Of a DNA stretch of 64,000 bases, positions 38,701 to 51,900 are shown in pieces (positions within the stretch are counted from its first letter, which is position 1; each line of letters opens with the position of its first letter). The DNA is taken from assembly GCA_028564675.1 (NCBI GenBank), contig JAOVVO010000057.1, forward strand, positions 62,001 through 126,000. The letters are read 5' to 3'. The notes under the pieces are model-generated. The model ran no database searches and was not told where the DNA came from. It saw nothing but the letters and a program-made list of their open reading frames with translations. Position numbers and translations under genes: made by a program. The DNA is from Onchocerca lupi (lineage: Eukaryota; Nematoda; Chromadorea; Rhabditida; Onchocercidae).

Positions 38701-39834
38701 AGTAAACATTTAGAATGACGAATAAAACTAAAGAAAAGCATAATTTAGAAGATTTCTTCTTAATAGTGGTTCAGCCTTTAATCTTTGGCCATAATTCAGT
38801 ATAAATTAAGAGTAATTTATAAATAGTCATAAATAATTACTTCTGATATTGATCCCTTTCCGATTTTGCATAAATGTAAGAGAAGAAAGCTATTTCGGAG
38901 GCAGATGCTGTTCCATAAACCATCATTCCTAGTTTTTGTGCCCAAACTGTCGGAAAAAACACTAGTGTACCTCTAGAAACACTACTTAATATCTTTTAAA
39001 TAAAATTCGGGAAATTAGAATAAATAATCCGGAAAAATAGATAGAGAACGAATGACTGATGAATTAAAACGATATCCAAGAAGTTTATACAAAAATGCAA
39101 ATTTCAAAACAAACAATTAATCAATATGCATATGAAATTCTTCAAAAGAATAGTTTCTCACAATTTAGATGAACAGCTCACTGAAACTTGAGTTAATATC
39201 TAAATAAGGAAAATTTGGTAAAAGAATAATAACCGAAAATCGGTATTAAGCTTAAATGGGCTAAGAATGTAAGAAATTTTGGTTTGCCAAATTGTCACTT
39301 TAGAAATTCAAGATACTGGAAAAACAAACCAAAAAAAAAAAAAAATATATATATGAAGGACGATGATTTTGGATTTCTGAGAAGAGTTTTGAAAAAAATA
39401 AATGGAACAAACCGATAAATGGTTTGTCCGACAACTTCCAGCAACATCGTCGGTTTATAAAGTGTGAGATCAGTGAGCAGAAGTACTGGTATTAATGATA
39501 ACAAATAACTGTAAGCAATGAATGGATAAATCTGAAATTGAAGGATGTGCTAGTAGTAGTGAAGAGTTGTAAAAATAATAATTAATTCAAGCGTTTGATT
39601 AATTTATAGAAATTTCGAAATTCGCTCCAAAAAAATATTCAAAGACACTATCGGCAAAGTGTAATAGTTCCTGAAAGGAGCAATACGAACCTCATTTGTA
39701 AGTTGTTCTCGAGTTAAATTCAACACCTCACTTTGATATAAATAAATAAATGGTTCGCCAATTTTAAATTCTTTAATGAATCCATAGAAACAAATAAGCG
39801 CCGTCAAGAAGCGCCACATTTCCGATGAATTCAT
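35718..39834 (-). CDS. SLC19-family folate/thiamine transporter
   Basis: Plasma-membrane carrier of the reduced folate carrier family (MFS fold), importing folate or thiamine; the substrate cannot be told from sequence alone. Exons on minus: 39834-39691, 39531-39413, 38972-38841, 38638-38427, 38296-38139, 37320-37227, 36902-36710, 36302-36161, 35861-35718 (stop TAA). All phases agree, giving 445 residues. Landmarks: LICFYGFIKEFKIGEPFIYL in TM1, NLTREQLTNE before TM2, IPVLLLTDLTLYKP, SEIAFFSYIYAK, YSRAAVMSGRMISYLLAQ, KWSIWWAIATCMSLQ opening the second half, GLIFGLNSFIALLLQALLT, and GLNMPVREQFVVYAG. Only a short cytosolic C-tail follows the last TM. Worms typically carry several SLC19 paralogues. 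The intron 37321-38138 contains a copy of the interspersed repeat described below. A TTTTAG acceptor (minus, ~39858) lies about 20 bases before the start. Confidence 0.93.
37430..38002. mobile_element. interspersed repeat copy 1 (inside SLC19 intron)
   Basis: About 570 bp, in inverted orientation to the copy at 60436-60971. Long stretches are identical (for example through the segment with AGGAAATACCGGGAACTAAT), with only occasional single-base differences. Copy 1 has an extra ~35 bp near 37921-37960 made of repeated AATTATTGTCT units. No open frame of useful length and no terminal inverted repeat is seen. A non-autonomous element or solo LTR is possible. Confidence 0.75.
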
Positions 39835-42800
39835 CAGTTGATTTCGAAGATTTTGTCTAAAATTTTTTTTTCTCTATCAATAATTGAATACTATCGAATC
39901 AAATTGAATCGAAGACTTAAAGTTCAAAGTTCCTTAATGTTGGCCTGAAGCTCGTTACTAAAGACTTCTACTTGTTCGGTCAAAGCCCAAGACCAACAAT
40001 TCGAGAATCTGTGCCCGCAATTTCTGCCACGAACGCGATGTTTTCTGGAAACTAATCGATAAATCATTTCATGTCATAAATGAAATGGAAGAAGAGAAGA
40101 CGATGAATTGAACATGACTGATAACATACAAAAATCACATGAAGAATTGCTTCCTGTTTGGCTGAATTCTTCTCAGATAAATGGCCGAAAAAATTTATTG
40201 AAAAACATGCTGAAACACGGGAATACTGCATGAATTTTACTTTGTGTAATATTAGCTAAACAATTAAATATTTACAATAAACAAACATAATTTTTGCGAA
40301 AACTTGGATAAAAGAAGATTGATTATAAAAATTCAAATGGTAGCAAGGAACTTAGTAACCGAACGATCAATTAAAAATAGAGAATTCAAATTATAGACAA
40401 ATTTCAACGAAATAAGAAGTTAAAAAACAGCTGTTTGTAGCAAATGTTTTACAAGGATTGCGAATCGAAATTCTCGAAAATGTTATACTAATTTTGTGCT
40501 TTCATCATACTTGAATATAATAGAAATGAACTGATATCAAGTATAAATAAGATAATTGAATGTGATAAAGCATAAATTAGGATTAACCAATAGAAAATCT
40601 CGAGCTTTTTTTTTTTTTTTTGAAAGTAACGAAAGTTACATATTCATCAAAAGATCCTGCACAGAAAGGAGATTTTAGGAAATTTTTGAGTTTAAATAAC
40701 TTGAAATATTCTGGATATTCATTTCATCCTTTTTCAAAGATGAAGAAAATCAGTTATTTGCGCCACCTTGCAGATACACCTTTTAATGCCGATGCAAATG
40801 TTCACAATATATTTCTGACACCCGAATCTTCGTTTTCTGGTAATTAGGTAGGATATAATTAAATTTGATGAAAAGAGATTTCTTTCAAGATTCAAAACTT
40901 TAAGCTCTTTAATTTAGATCTTCATAGATTAGATTAATTTATCCTCCACAAATTGTTTTTTCGAGAGTTGAAAGTTTTCACATTCCTTGATAGTGATTTT
41001 TATGACTTAAGTCTTTGAAAAAGAAATATTTGTTGTTATCATAGCTTTGAACAAACAAAAAAAATTTTCCGAATATATTACAATCAGAACATACAAGCTA
41101 AACTAGTTTATGTTACGGATAGCGGCAATTTTTTTGATTTTTTGAACATAAATTTTAACAACAATGTTATTGACTTTTCAACAACTAAAACCTTCGTTTT
41201 TCATCTCTAACTTTTTCTCGCAAACTTTTTTTTTTTGATTTAACAGATCCTATTACTAATCATGCTTATGAAGCAGATAAAGAAAGCTGAATGAGCTGAT
41301 AAATATAATTATAAATAATTCAGCTACCGAAATTTAACAGCAATTTTTCCAAATTTGAAATATTTTTTAATGTTTCCATCATTTTCTCCATCAAGGCATG
41401 CATCGATTTCTCTCAAACCCTTCATCCGTTACTTCGCAATGGGATAAGCTTGAAACTTGTCATCCCAATGATTCTTGTTGCAAAATGAGCAAAGTTTTCT
41501 CTTGGCTGAATTTCGGTTTGGATTTCCTTTCATGATTTCTTTCGGGACGTTGTTTCGTTTGATTTCCTTGCCACTTTGTTATGGTTAGAATCGATAGTTC
41601 TTTTTTTTTTCTTGTTTTTCTAAAACTGTTGATCCATGTTTGCGTCTACTGATGTACTATTTGTGAATGCCTTTAATTTTAAACGAACGAATTTCGAATG
41701 AGTTCTTCAAATGTATCAATTTTGCATTTTGACTAAAATTGTCTCGATATTCATTTTTTCTTAATATTTCAGATTACGTATTATGAATTTGGATTTTCAA
41801 TGTTCAATTCGAAATTCAAATTTAGAGATAAATATAAAAACAAAAATTCCGAGCTTTTAGGATCAAAAAATGCAACAATCAATCATCAATTAGCACAGCA
41901 AATTTCAGTTATTGTTAAGGAATGAAGTTGTTGTTGCCAAAATACGAAAAATTGTTGGTGGAAAGAAAATTTTAGAGCAAGAGAATTGTACTTAAGTTTC
42001 CCGTTCAAGCAAGTTCAGAAAACTTATGGAAAGAATTGTTCAAATAAAATTGAAAACTAGCACTGATTTTCGTTTTTGATATCTTAAAACACCATAATCA
42101 AGGATGAATCACTTTTTCGGTGAATGATTTAGATCACTAAATTAAAATTTTTGACGATCCCTTCGGTTTTTTAAAATATTAATTTCTATCTTTTTGAGGA
42201 CACTGAAAAGTTTTTACTATTTTTGCATTAAGTTTAATATTTTGCAGATTTGAAATTTCCACGATTTCAACAGTTCCTCTTATAATGTATCAATTTGCTG
42301 AACGAACTTTATTTAAGTATTATAATTATGAAAGGTATTTTTCTGCCAAGAATGAACCATGAAGTAAAACAAAGTTTGTGCATGCTTTAAAGATGACTAA
42401 ATCCATTATTTAGTATGAAGCATCATTTTTACAACTTAAATTATACTTTTGGTGAAAAATTTCAGTGCCGAACGATAAGCAAAATTTTTTTCATTGCAAA
42501 AATAAAGTCGTGCTCAGTAAAAACTCGAGAATTTCCGTTGATAACTGCCACTATCAGTTGAAAATTTCTGGAAATCAAAGGCTTCCGCCACTTAAAGAAA
42601 AGTTCTAAACAACTTATCCAGTCATTCAAGCAAAAAATCACACGAGCATTTCAAAACAACATGAATATACCTCACTAATCAGTCAGCATTTTTCGAAGTC
42701 AAAAAAAAAAAATATCTTCAATTTCATCATTTGTAAACAAAAATTTAATCTGTAAGTTTACATTAAAAAATGGAAGTGGAAAATTTGTCGGAAAGAGAAA

Positions 42801-44111
42801 AAAAATTTCAAAGGAACCAAAAGTGTTTTAGATAAAAATAAGCATCTTATGCAAAATCTAGTTTCTTGTTTAAAATATCATCGACAGATCGAATTTCGAA
42901 TTTTTCGCTTTGTAAACAAATTATTTCAGAAGAAATTTTCGTCTATTTACTTAAGCTAGTAGCAAGAAAAGAGATAAGTATTTTGTATTGACCAGAGTTT
43001 GGGTCAATAGATGTTGACAATTGAATTTCCGAACAAAAGATACGCGTGAGAGCAAAGAAAAGGAAAGTAAAAACAAACATTCCCTTAATTGACAGAGGTA
43101 AAATTCGTCAACTGTATCACTCTGAGCTCATCAGGAGAGAGGTCATTTTGCAGGTCATACAATATGATACTTGGATACTACAGGAATAACAAAATTAAGA
43201 ATATATCATTATACAGACAAAAGCAGAAATTTGCATTTAAATGGACAAATTTTTGTCACAAAGACTGGTTAAATTGACGTAACAGCCGCAATGAAAAATC
43301 TGGTGTTAAACCCACCTTCCCTTTCGAACCGGACACTGACCAACCAGTTGGTTAACTAACTGCTTTATAAAAGTTTCATCGGACAGCTATCAATCATTCA
43401 AATGCATTTTATAATTCATTTTCAAAATACTTAAAGCTATTCGATTAAAAAAAAGCGATTTTTACGATTTAAATTTAGCTCCTTAGGAATTATTGGTCCA
43501 GAGTCTAAACTTGATTTCGACAATTCAAAATTTCAGAAAAATTCTAGCATTTATTAAATTCACTCTGTTCCTTAGCTTGGATTCTGATTGCAGTAAATCG
43601 TCTTTTGTTTATTATATCAGCAAACTTTGTTGTGAATTTTCACAGAGAAAAAGTGTCTGATTACAAGTTGAGATGAGGTTCAAACTTTTGGCCATACCAA
43701 AACACGACTTTTAAGTTTTTTTTTTTTTCATAATTCAAAATTTTTATATTAATTCAAAATCTGTTGATCAATATTCTACAACTTTTTACTCGATTTCTGA
43801 TTTATATTCAGAAATGGGCATATCCAAGATTTTTTTCGCCTTGTAAGTGATATTAGGATGAAAAAAATTAAACATGGCAAATTTTATAGCTATTCGAAAA
43901 TTAAAAGCTTTCAGATCTAAAATCGCTTTAGCTTTAGCTTTAGCAGGTATAAATTATTTAAAAACTCACTAATCAATAAATGATTCACTTGAAATATTTT
44001 ATATTTGTATGTGACCACAAACATATTTTTTGCAATACCATTTTAACATTCTTCTGAAGCTATCAGAAATTTTTATTCTGATCTAATGACATTTTAGCTG
44101 ATCAGTTTAAT
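39835..44111. other. 4.3-kb divergent intergenic region, SLC19 / Gly-Tyr-rich gene
   Basis: Head-to-head spacer. The less AT-rich 39900-40060 block probably belongs to the SLC19 promoter. A frame at 40623-40847 (plus) and a 46-codon frame near 41396-41540 (plus) are open but show no family, no start context and no splice partner. At the right end are a TATA-like box (43366-43373) and an alternative first-exon candidate (43874-43946). Confidence 0.5.
43366..43373 (+). promoter_or_regulatory. TATA-box candidate for the Gly/Tyr-rich gene
   Basis: TATAAAAG within a GC-richer block (43310-43385). The palindrome CCAACCAGTTGG lies just upstream (43340-43351). It is about 500 bp before the candidate exon at 43874 and 740 bp before the preferred start at 44112, as expected if an outron or 5' intron intervenes. 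Confidence 0.35.
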
Positions 44112-45287
44112 ATGTTCCATTTGGTACTTACTACCGTAGTTTTCGCATCTAAACAATGTAGCGGTCAATTAGGTTATGGTGGTAGTGGTTACTGTTCCAG
44201 TTGTTCATTGGGTAATAGCGGTTCAACTTCGCAAGGATTCGGTTTCGGTGGTGGAAATTATGGTATCAGTTTAATTTCTTTTTTTTTTTACATTCGATAC
44301 ACGTATAAGAAAATGATTCTGTTGATGTGTTTTAATTTTTTTTCAAGGCCTGATGAAAGAAAAGAAATTTTTGTAGCAATTTCTCTATAATAAATCAAGT
44401 AAATAAACATTGAACTTAATCATTAAGTTCAAATTTTGGGTTGGATTCACTGATAAATAAAATATTTTTGCAAAATTTTGTCATCATAAAAAAAAAAATT
44501 TCAGCAAGTTCGTCAAATGCCGCAAATTTAGGATTGGCTAACCAAAATTTATATTCATTACCCAAAAGTAATAATTTCATCCTTCCAAATAATGGCTATG
44601 TTTATGGTACGAATGGATACGGTACTGGTGCAGGTTATGGTAACATTTATACCGGCAGCGCTCTGGGCTACGGATCCCCTGCTACAGTATGTTTTTATAT
44701 TTAATTAATGTTTACTTTTATAGTTTCATGTTTATCATTTCTAAATATATCATTTATAAATATATTATTTAATCAAGAAAGGAACTTTGGAAAGATTTCA
44801 TCTCTTTTTTTGGAAAGATAAATTTTCAAATACTCATATCTTCCAGATGTCCTGGAATAACGTTTATGGTTCTGCTGGAAATTATGGCACTGGAAATGGA
44901 TATAATTGTAATAACTGTTTGTCAAATACTGGAATTAACGCACTACCTACTAGCACTGATTACGGTACTTCTGGAAGCAACTCCGTCTACAGTTCCTATC
45001 CTTTGATATCAGACGCAAACTACAAGACTTATTCATTACCTTCTAATTATGGTGTATATTCTAATTTAGGATTGGTTCCAAGCACTTATACCAGTAATAG
45101 TCATTCAGGTCTAGAGACTGGTCATTCCTCACCGATTATTTACAGCAGTTATCCAAGTTACGGTAGTCAAAGTGGCATCAGTACTCTAAGCAACTTGTTT
45201 GGCTATCAGCGAAGCCAGAAAGTAGTTGCTGCTGATGATGATTTGGGGATGGGAAAATCGTCATTGTCTACCTCAGATTCATCGTGA
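44112..45287 (+). CDS. secreted Gly/Tyr/Ser/Asn-rich low-complexity protein, function unknown
   Basis: Exons: 44112-44262, 44505-44686, 44847-45287 (stop TGA), phases 1 and 0, 257 residues. The first ~18 residues (MFHLVLTTVVFASKQCSG) form a short signal peptide. The mature part is dominated by Gly, Tyr, Ser and Asn: GYGGSGYCSSCSLGNSG, then GTNGYGTGAGYGNIYTGSAL, then YGSAGNYGTGNGYNCNNC, later TYSLPSNYGVYSNLG. It has two C-x-x-C pairs (CSSC, CNNC). The end is acidic and Ser-rich (DDDLGMGKSSLSTSDSS). Composition suggests an extracellular structural matrix protein (cuticle, eggshell or sheath), but no family is recognised. The start is preferred because an ATTTTAG acceptor lies at 44091-44097. 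An upstream exon, 43874-43946, also joins in frame (phase 1) and would add 29 residues with a Leu/Ala-rich stretch. Confidence 0.78.
44410..44432. repeat. 9-bp perfect hairpin in intron 1 of the Gly/Tyr-rich gene
   Basis: TTGAACTTA (44410-44418) and TAAGTTCAA (44424-44432) are reverse complements around a 5-base loop, within the intron between 44262 and 44505. Confidence 0.4.
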
Positions 45288-48200
45288 TATGTTGAAAATT
45301 TATTTAGTCATTAAATAATTTTTTGTAGCATACTATAAAGAAATTTTTTAATTGTACTAAATCCCCCCGAAATTTTCTTCATTAGCGGAAATAATATTGT
45401 CAAATGCATTTCTGTTATTTTTTCAATCAGCTGTGCGAAGTTGGTAATTAAAGGATAATTAAATATCCATCAAGTAAGTAAATATCTGGAAAAATGACGG
45501 AAATAGCTCAGCATGTATGACATGTGATCAGCTGCTTTGCACAATTGATTTGAAAATTATTTTTTTTAAATATTTTTTAAAATAAATTTGATTTGAGCCA
45601 ATTTGCATCGAATATATACTGATAATTAGCGCAAAAATAAATTCTTTCATTTCCTTCAATACTTGGAATATTTATGAGGTCAATAAGGCAAAATTAATTT
45701 ATTAAAACTTATTTGATCAGGATATAAAATATTTTCTTTGATCTTGGATAATAATATGGTACTAATTATATTAAATAGTTATTCAATAATTTACAAGCAC
45801 AGTCTCAATGGAATCAGATCATTTATTGTTGAATATCTATTAAGTTACAAGTGATTTCAAAAACAAAAGAAGTAAATCGAATTGAATAAGCTGAAACATA
45901 AACTCTTTGAACCTACTAACTTTTAACAATAGCCTGACATAAATGATTTATATAAAAAATAAAAAACGGTAAAGTTACAAATTAAAAAAAAAAAAATAAA
46001 AGTTGTCGATTCATTTCTGCGGAGAAATTCAAAAACCCAAAGAAGAAATAAATAAGCAAATTTCGGAAAAAAGTAGCCAAACCAATGATTAAGTTGTTAG
46101 ACCGATAATAAGCTAAAATAGCAATTGCAAGAATAAATTAAAGTAATTAATTATTCAGATATAAAGCAGCTATTTCAATCAACTGTAAAATGCATCAAAT
46201 CCAAAGAATTGCATTTCACTATTCGACCTGATTTAGTTATTTATTTATTTTTTATCCCTTGCTTTTAAAACCAATTTATGAACTGAATAGTTTATTAAAT
46301 CTAAAATCACTTTATTAATTGATAAACATTTCCAGCAACTATATCATTTACTGAAATTGCATTTATTTATCACTTACAATGGACATCTGTCTTCAATTTT
46401 GTTTTACTTGGCATGATTAGATTTTTGAACCAAAAAAACTATATTTGGATAATACCATCAAAACTTCTAAAAATAATGATTCTTTTATGCTTAATCATAT
46501 TTTTTGATTTACTTAATGAATGAGGACATTAAATTCGGTCCTAGAAATCAGACTTTTTTTTTAATTTCATTTTCAAGTCTATCCATGCGAATTTTTCGAG
46601 AAATGAAGGCAGATTAATCAAACGAAAGCCAATAAACCACTGTTTCTCACAAATAATTAAAAAAAAAAAATAAGCTAAAAATTTACTTCAAAATTATAAG
46701 CAATGAAAAAATTATAATTTATGCAGATAATTTCAGCTGTTCAATTGTTAGCAAAAAAACATTCATTTTTACTTTTTCTCTTTTCAAACAGTTGAGATAA
46801 TCAGTTCAAGTGAGTAAATTAACAAGCAGATTGATTAGGATTATCCAGTTAATCCATTAGAAATGAATAATAATGCTTATAACATAATTCGTTCATAAAA
46901 AATATTCAAACATTTCTAATATTCTGCAAAAAAAAAAAAAAAAAAAAAATAAAGAAATTCACATTTCGTTGAATATTCGTGTGAATATTCTAGCGAAAAA
47001 ACTTCACTTGCGAAGTTCGTAAATGAAACGAAATGTTTAAATGTTTCCTCGTTCTTGTTTAGCATATGAAATGCTTATCTTTAAGATAAATAGCTTTTTA
47101 CATTCACTGCGATATATTCAAGTTATTTCTGCTTGGGTAAACCAATTATTGAAAAAGTCACGGAAGTTTAGTAATTTTGAGGAGATTCAAAAGATTGCCA
47201 TTTGAAATGTTAGCTTATCATGCTGTGAAATCTGAAAATCAGACTATGCTTTGCAAGTAAATATTTTAATTTTATATTTTTAGATGTTATGTTCTTCTCA
47301 GAACAACAAAAAAAAAAAAAAAATCCGAAGATCAATCAGTAATATTGTTTCCTATCAAACTAAATTTTTCAGTATTTGTTAAATAGTTTCACTTACGTGG
47401 AAATTTTGCTAAAGTTTGTTATTTAGAAATATTTCTATCAACTGTTGCAATCTTTTATTAAATTTCAAAACTTCTTTTCCAAATAAACAAAAATGTTTGT
47501 TTCAGAAAGTAGTTCCAATTGATACATGTATTTGAATTTACTTGAAACTTTACGAAGCAAAATAAAGCATGAATTTGCTGAAAAAATTTGTTAATTTTTT
47601 GATGAAAGTTTCATGTTTCTCATTTTTACTATTACACATGACGATAATAGTAATAGCTTTAGATAATTTGGGATTTGAATATATGCATTTTATTTGAATT
47701 TAGATCTAAATCAGGATTTCGAATCAGAATTAATTCGATTCATTTATGTTTCTACATTTGATAAATATAATATTTTCATCTTCGAAAACCAAACTAATTT
47801 GTGCTATTTTTAACACTCTTAACACTTCAGAAGATGGTATCTTCCGTTATCATTACCCCTATCGACCGATACAAATCACATCTCAACTAATCAACATAGA
47901 ACTTAATATTTTATTGATATCAAATAGATAAAGTTATCACTAATAAAATCACTTGATATCAAGCAGAGAAAATTGTTGGGAATAAAATCACCAATAATTG
48001 TTGTCAAAATATTAAAAATCAGTGGTTTCGTCTTCGAGAGTATAAAAGATGTGAAATTTTATCACTGCTGGTAAAATAAAGGGCAAGTAAGTGTAATGCT
48101 ATTCTGAATATTTGGTCAGCAAAATAATGGATAAATTTATGAGCTACATTTAAATTAACTAGTTTATGTTTATTCATTTTTTAAACTAACTTTTTATTCA

Positions 48201-48371
48201 CCTCTATTTACTTTCATCAGCAAAATTGATTTTGAAATTGAAGATTTTCAATTCATTCCTAACGATGATGGTGTTTTTTTAAAGAAATTTATGATCAAAA
48301 ATGATTTACTAACAAATTAGAATTCGAAATAAGAATTGATCTGACGAATATCAACCTTCGCTCATAATAGT

Positions 48372-48406
48372 TAACGTATACGTCAGGTTAACGTATCGTA
48401 TACGTT
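48372..48406. repeat. CpG-bearing inverted repeat with doubled GTTAACGTAT
   Basis: AACGTATAC at 48372-48380 and GTATACGTT at 48398-48406 are exact reverse complements. Between and within them GTTAACGTAT occurs twice (48370, 48387). The cluster of CG dinucleotides is unusual in this AT-rich surrounding. Confidence 0.45.
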
Positions 48407-48957
48407 TTATTTTGGTGGGTACGAGATTCTTAGCGTTGAGTCCGCCGTAACTTCTTATTCTTTCGAAAGTTGAAAATTTGTATTTCGAAATGGATATAAG
48501 CAGAAAAATGTCAAATTGTCAAATGATCGATACGTAGTAAGCATGTATTTTTGACTGACTTGAGCGAGGCATTATCAAAATAATTATTCTTTTAATTATT
48601 TTAATTTATTTTGTATTTTTTTGCATTTTTGCCATATTTTTTAATTTTTTAATTAACCTTTCTTTGAAGTTGTTTAATTGTTTTTTAAAATAATAAGTAC
48701 AGCAAGTTTAGATTCTTTGCTGGTAAAAATATAACTTTGTTAGAGATATAATTTAAATATAATTTATTAAAAAAATACAATTAAAATAAATATAATTTTA
48801 CCACAAAAATATAATTATATAATAAAAATATAATTCAAAAATATAATTTAAGTAAAAACCATAATTTTATTTCATTACACATAGATGCATTTTAATTTAT
48901 AAATACTCATTGAAATTAACTGATCTCCAACAAGTCCGAAGATTCTGTTGATCGATA

Positions 48958-48992
48958 TTTGTTGATCAATCATTCCATCATTGATCAACAAA
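48958..48992. repeat. 13-bp perfect stem, 9-base loop
   Basis: TTTGTTGATCAAT (48958-48970), loop CATTCCATC, ATTGATCAACAAA (48980-48992). A further TGTTGATCGATA lies directly upstream (48946-48957). It could form a stable hairpin in DNA or RNA, or be a paired binding site. It sits in a block (48900-49140) with somewhat higher GC than its surroundings. Confidence 0.55.
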
Positions 48993-51900
48993 CTGCAATC
49001 AGTACTATTTGTGATCGAGTACGAAGATGAACGAATTAGTGAAGGAATGGGGAAAAGGCCGGCTAGAAGAGAAGAGTGAATGAATTTGTTGCAAAACTTT
49101 TCCACTCCTTCCGCTCCTCTCAGAAATTCAACAGAAAACTTCTCCCTGGCACCAATCTATCTCTAATCAAATTCATCAACTTATTATTGCTTACTAACTA
49201 ACCAGTCATCTTATTTCTATTATTTCTTGTCCTCTGTTCTTATCTTTACTTCTTCTAAATTTCGTTTTTTTTTTCTATTCATATTTTAAAAATGCTTCAT
49301 TCATTCATTTTTCAAATATACGTGCAGAACTGAGTGAGATTCAGCAATTGCCAATCCTTCCTTTATTGGAATTGAAAAACTTGAAGTTCGAAATATTATT
49401 CTGGAAATTCCTATTTCAGTTCTTTTTTTTTCCGCTCTGACTATTTACACTAACATCTTAATTGATGAACTTTTTTATTCAGCAGTTATACTTTTATTTG
49501 AATAATAATAAATTGTCAAGACTTATTTGGAAATTTTTTCAAACAGTTAGCTCATACTAAAAATAACTTCAAAATGTAAGCTGACATTACCGTATTTTCG
49601 GAAAAGTTATTCACATCTTTTTGAATTCTTTTGGTCCAATTTTGAACAAATATGCATTCGATCGTTTTATAATTTTTTACTAGAACTCAATCAAATTCTA
49701 GTTATAAGTTATAAAGCTAAAATTTAAGCTCAAGTCTAAAATTAGGTAACATTGTTTTTGTGTATGGAGAAACTTGCGAAGTTTTTCATTTTTTTCTATT
49801 TCATTTCATAACCGACACACCTTACACCTGTTCCTTACTCTCATCATAGATGAGATATTTTATTTCAACATTAAATCTAAGATATTATTAGCATTTACTT
49901 ATCGAAAAATAGGTGTAGAAACAGCTGACCTATGTGATCTTTTCTTCGAGACATATGATAACTTAACAATTGCCAATCTTTTTGAAAAATTAAAACTAAC
50001 CCATCGAGAAAAGTACAGAAGCCAAAAGTTAATGATGTTGAGGAATGATTGTTTATGCAGTTTCATAGAATAGTTTCATCATAGTTAGGATAAGGAATAA
50101 AAAGTTTAAATGTTACGAAATTTGATGATTAACCTTTTTTTTTTCATTGTTGTCTTTATGAGTCTTAAAAAGTAATGAATTTCAATCGTCTTCAGTTGTT
50201 GTTTTGAAACTTTAATCCTTTGAAAAATATCATACGAAACGAGGAGGGATAGGAAGTGATGTAAGCGGAAGGAAGACAGGTGTCATTCACGAGATACACA
50301 CTACTCTTCAAATTTTTTTTTCAATTTGCCTTCAAGTTATTCCGAGAATTTGATGAATTTGCTTGCTAACATTCCATCAAATATCTCACTGAGCATTGTA
50401 CATAATAGTGAGATTGCTTTTTCATACATTTTCATTCTTTTCATTTTTGCATTTTCATTTCTTTTCTTTTTTTCTTTTTTTTTTTGCTTAATTAATTATT
50501 TTCCATGCGTGTGATATTTCTATCAATCTGTAGATGTCATAATTTTAAAGTCAGCTTAGAACATATTCAAAATGTTAAATGTATGATTGATTTGAATTGT
50601 TTCAAATTTCATTTGTTAATCAAAAAAAAAAAAAAAAAAGGAAAAAATGAAAATGAATTATTGTTTGAATTATTTTTCAAATTTTTTTCATTACTCAAGA
50701 AAAAAAAGAAAAGAAGAAATGAAAAACCAAATTTCATTCATTATTACAAAGCAATCAATCGCGTATTCAACAAGTAGAAATTAGCCTGAAAATTCGTTCA
50801 TTTATTATACATATTCATATTTTATTAGTATTAACAAATAAGGAAGAACTTTTTGCTTTTTTTTTCAAACTTTTTTTCTATCACAGAACTTTTTCAAAGC
50901 TACTTTTCAAATTATTCATTCTTTTCCTTTTTTGCAAGAAAATAAAGTTTTCGACATTCTCATTGATTAAATTCAGGCTATTATAGGTGCTTTTATTTGT
51001 GACAGTAAAATTTTTCCAGTCTACCGTATTAATATTGATGAGAAATGACACTTTGCCCATAGTATGATGGAAAGTTTCGTGGATTGTGTGCTTTGATGGT
51101 TTTCAAGTATATTTGTGAAATATTACATTTTCGTCTTTTTTGCAATTCATTTTCAAAATTTATAATCATTTTGAATCTTTTTAGCTTGTTCATTTCATCA
51201 TTCTGTAATCATTTTAGAAAGCTTTTATTTATAACAAATTTTATCAAAACAAGCTGAAATTATAGAATGGTATTTATAGTTTCCTTGAATATCATTTGAT
51301 GCATAAAATCATGACACATAAAACGTTTTCGAGAGCTTTTTTATAACGAAATGAACGAATTTTATCGAAAAACACAAAGCTTTAGAGTAATATTTATAGC
51401 TTTCATTGTAAATGATCATAGAAAAGATCAATTATTCAGCAATGAAGACAAAAAGAGAAAAAAAAATAACATAATTTTTCAGGAAAATTGCTAGTTAAGA
51501 ATTACATGTATTTTCCGTTCGCTTTGTAGTTAAACTTTTGATGTAAGCTTTTTCAAAACTTTGCTGACAATAATCATAGTCAGCTGTTTAAGTAATTAAA
51601 TAAAAATTGCTCAAATTAAAGATGAAATGCATTCTGAAATCAAAATATTTAGGTAACATTCATGTTGTCTTGAAATCTGTTGTCTACTTTCCTATAAATT
51701 TTAAAATTACTTTTATTCTCATTAAAGTTGGAAATTTATCGTTTATTTAGCTAAAAGTGCAGGTCATTTGGTAAGAAAATATAAAAAGGACAGCTCTTTC
51801 TATCATTAAAGTAAAAAAATAAAAACTCCAACGAATTCAAAAAACATTTAATTAAACCTTAAAGACTTCAATATTAACATGTCCGTTATTTCATGTCATT

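Noticed and set aside
40623..40847. 74-codon plus frame after a poly-T tract
   Set aside because: Begins from a non-ATG codon, with no upstream acceptor beyond the T-run and no recognisable family.
41396..41540. 46-codon plus frame with CHPNDSCC, suggestive of a small Cys-rich peptide
   Set aside because: Only three cysteines, no signal peptide, no splice partner and no transcription signal; likely chance.
49774..50073. 99-residue plus frame
   Set aside because: AT-driven composition, no splice context, no recognised domain.
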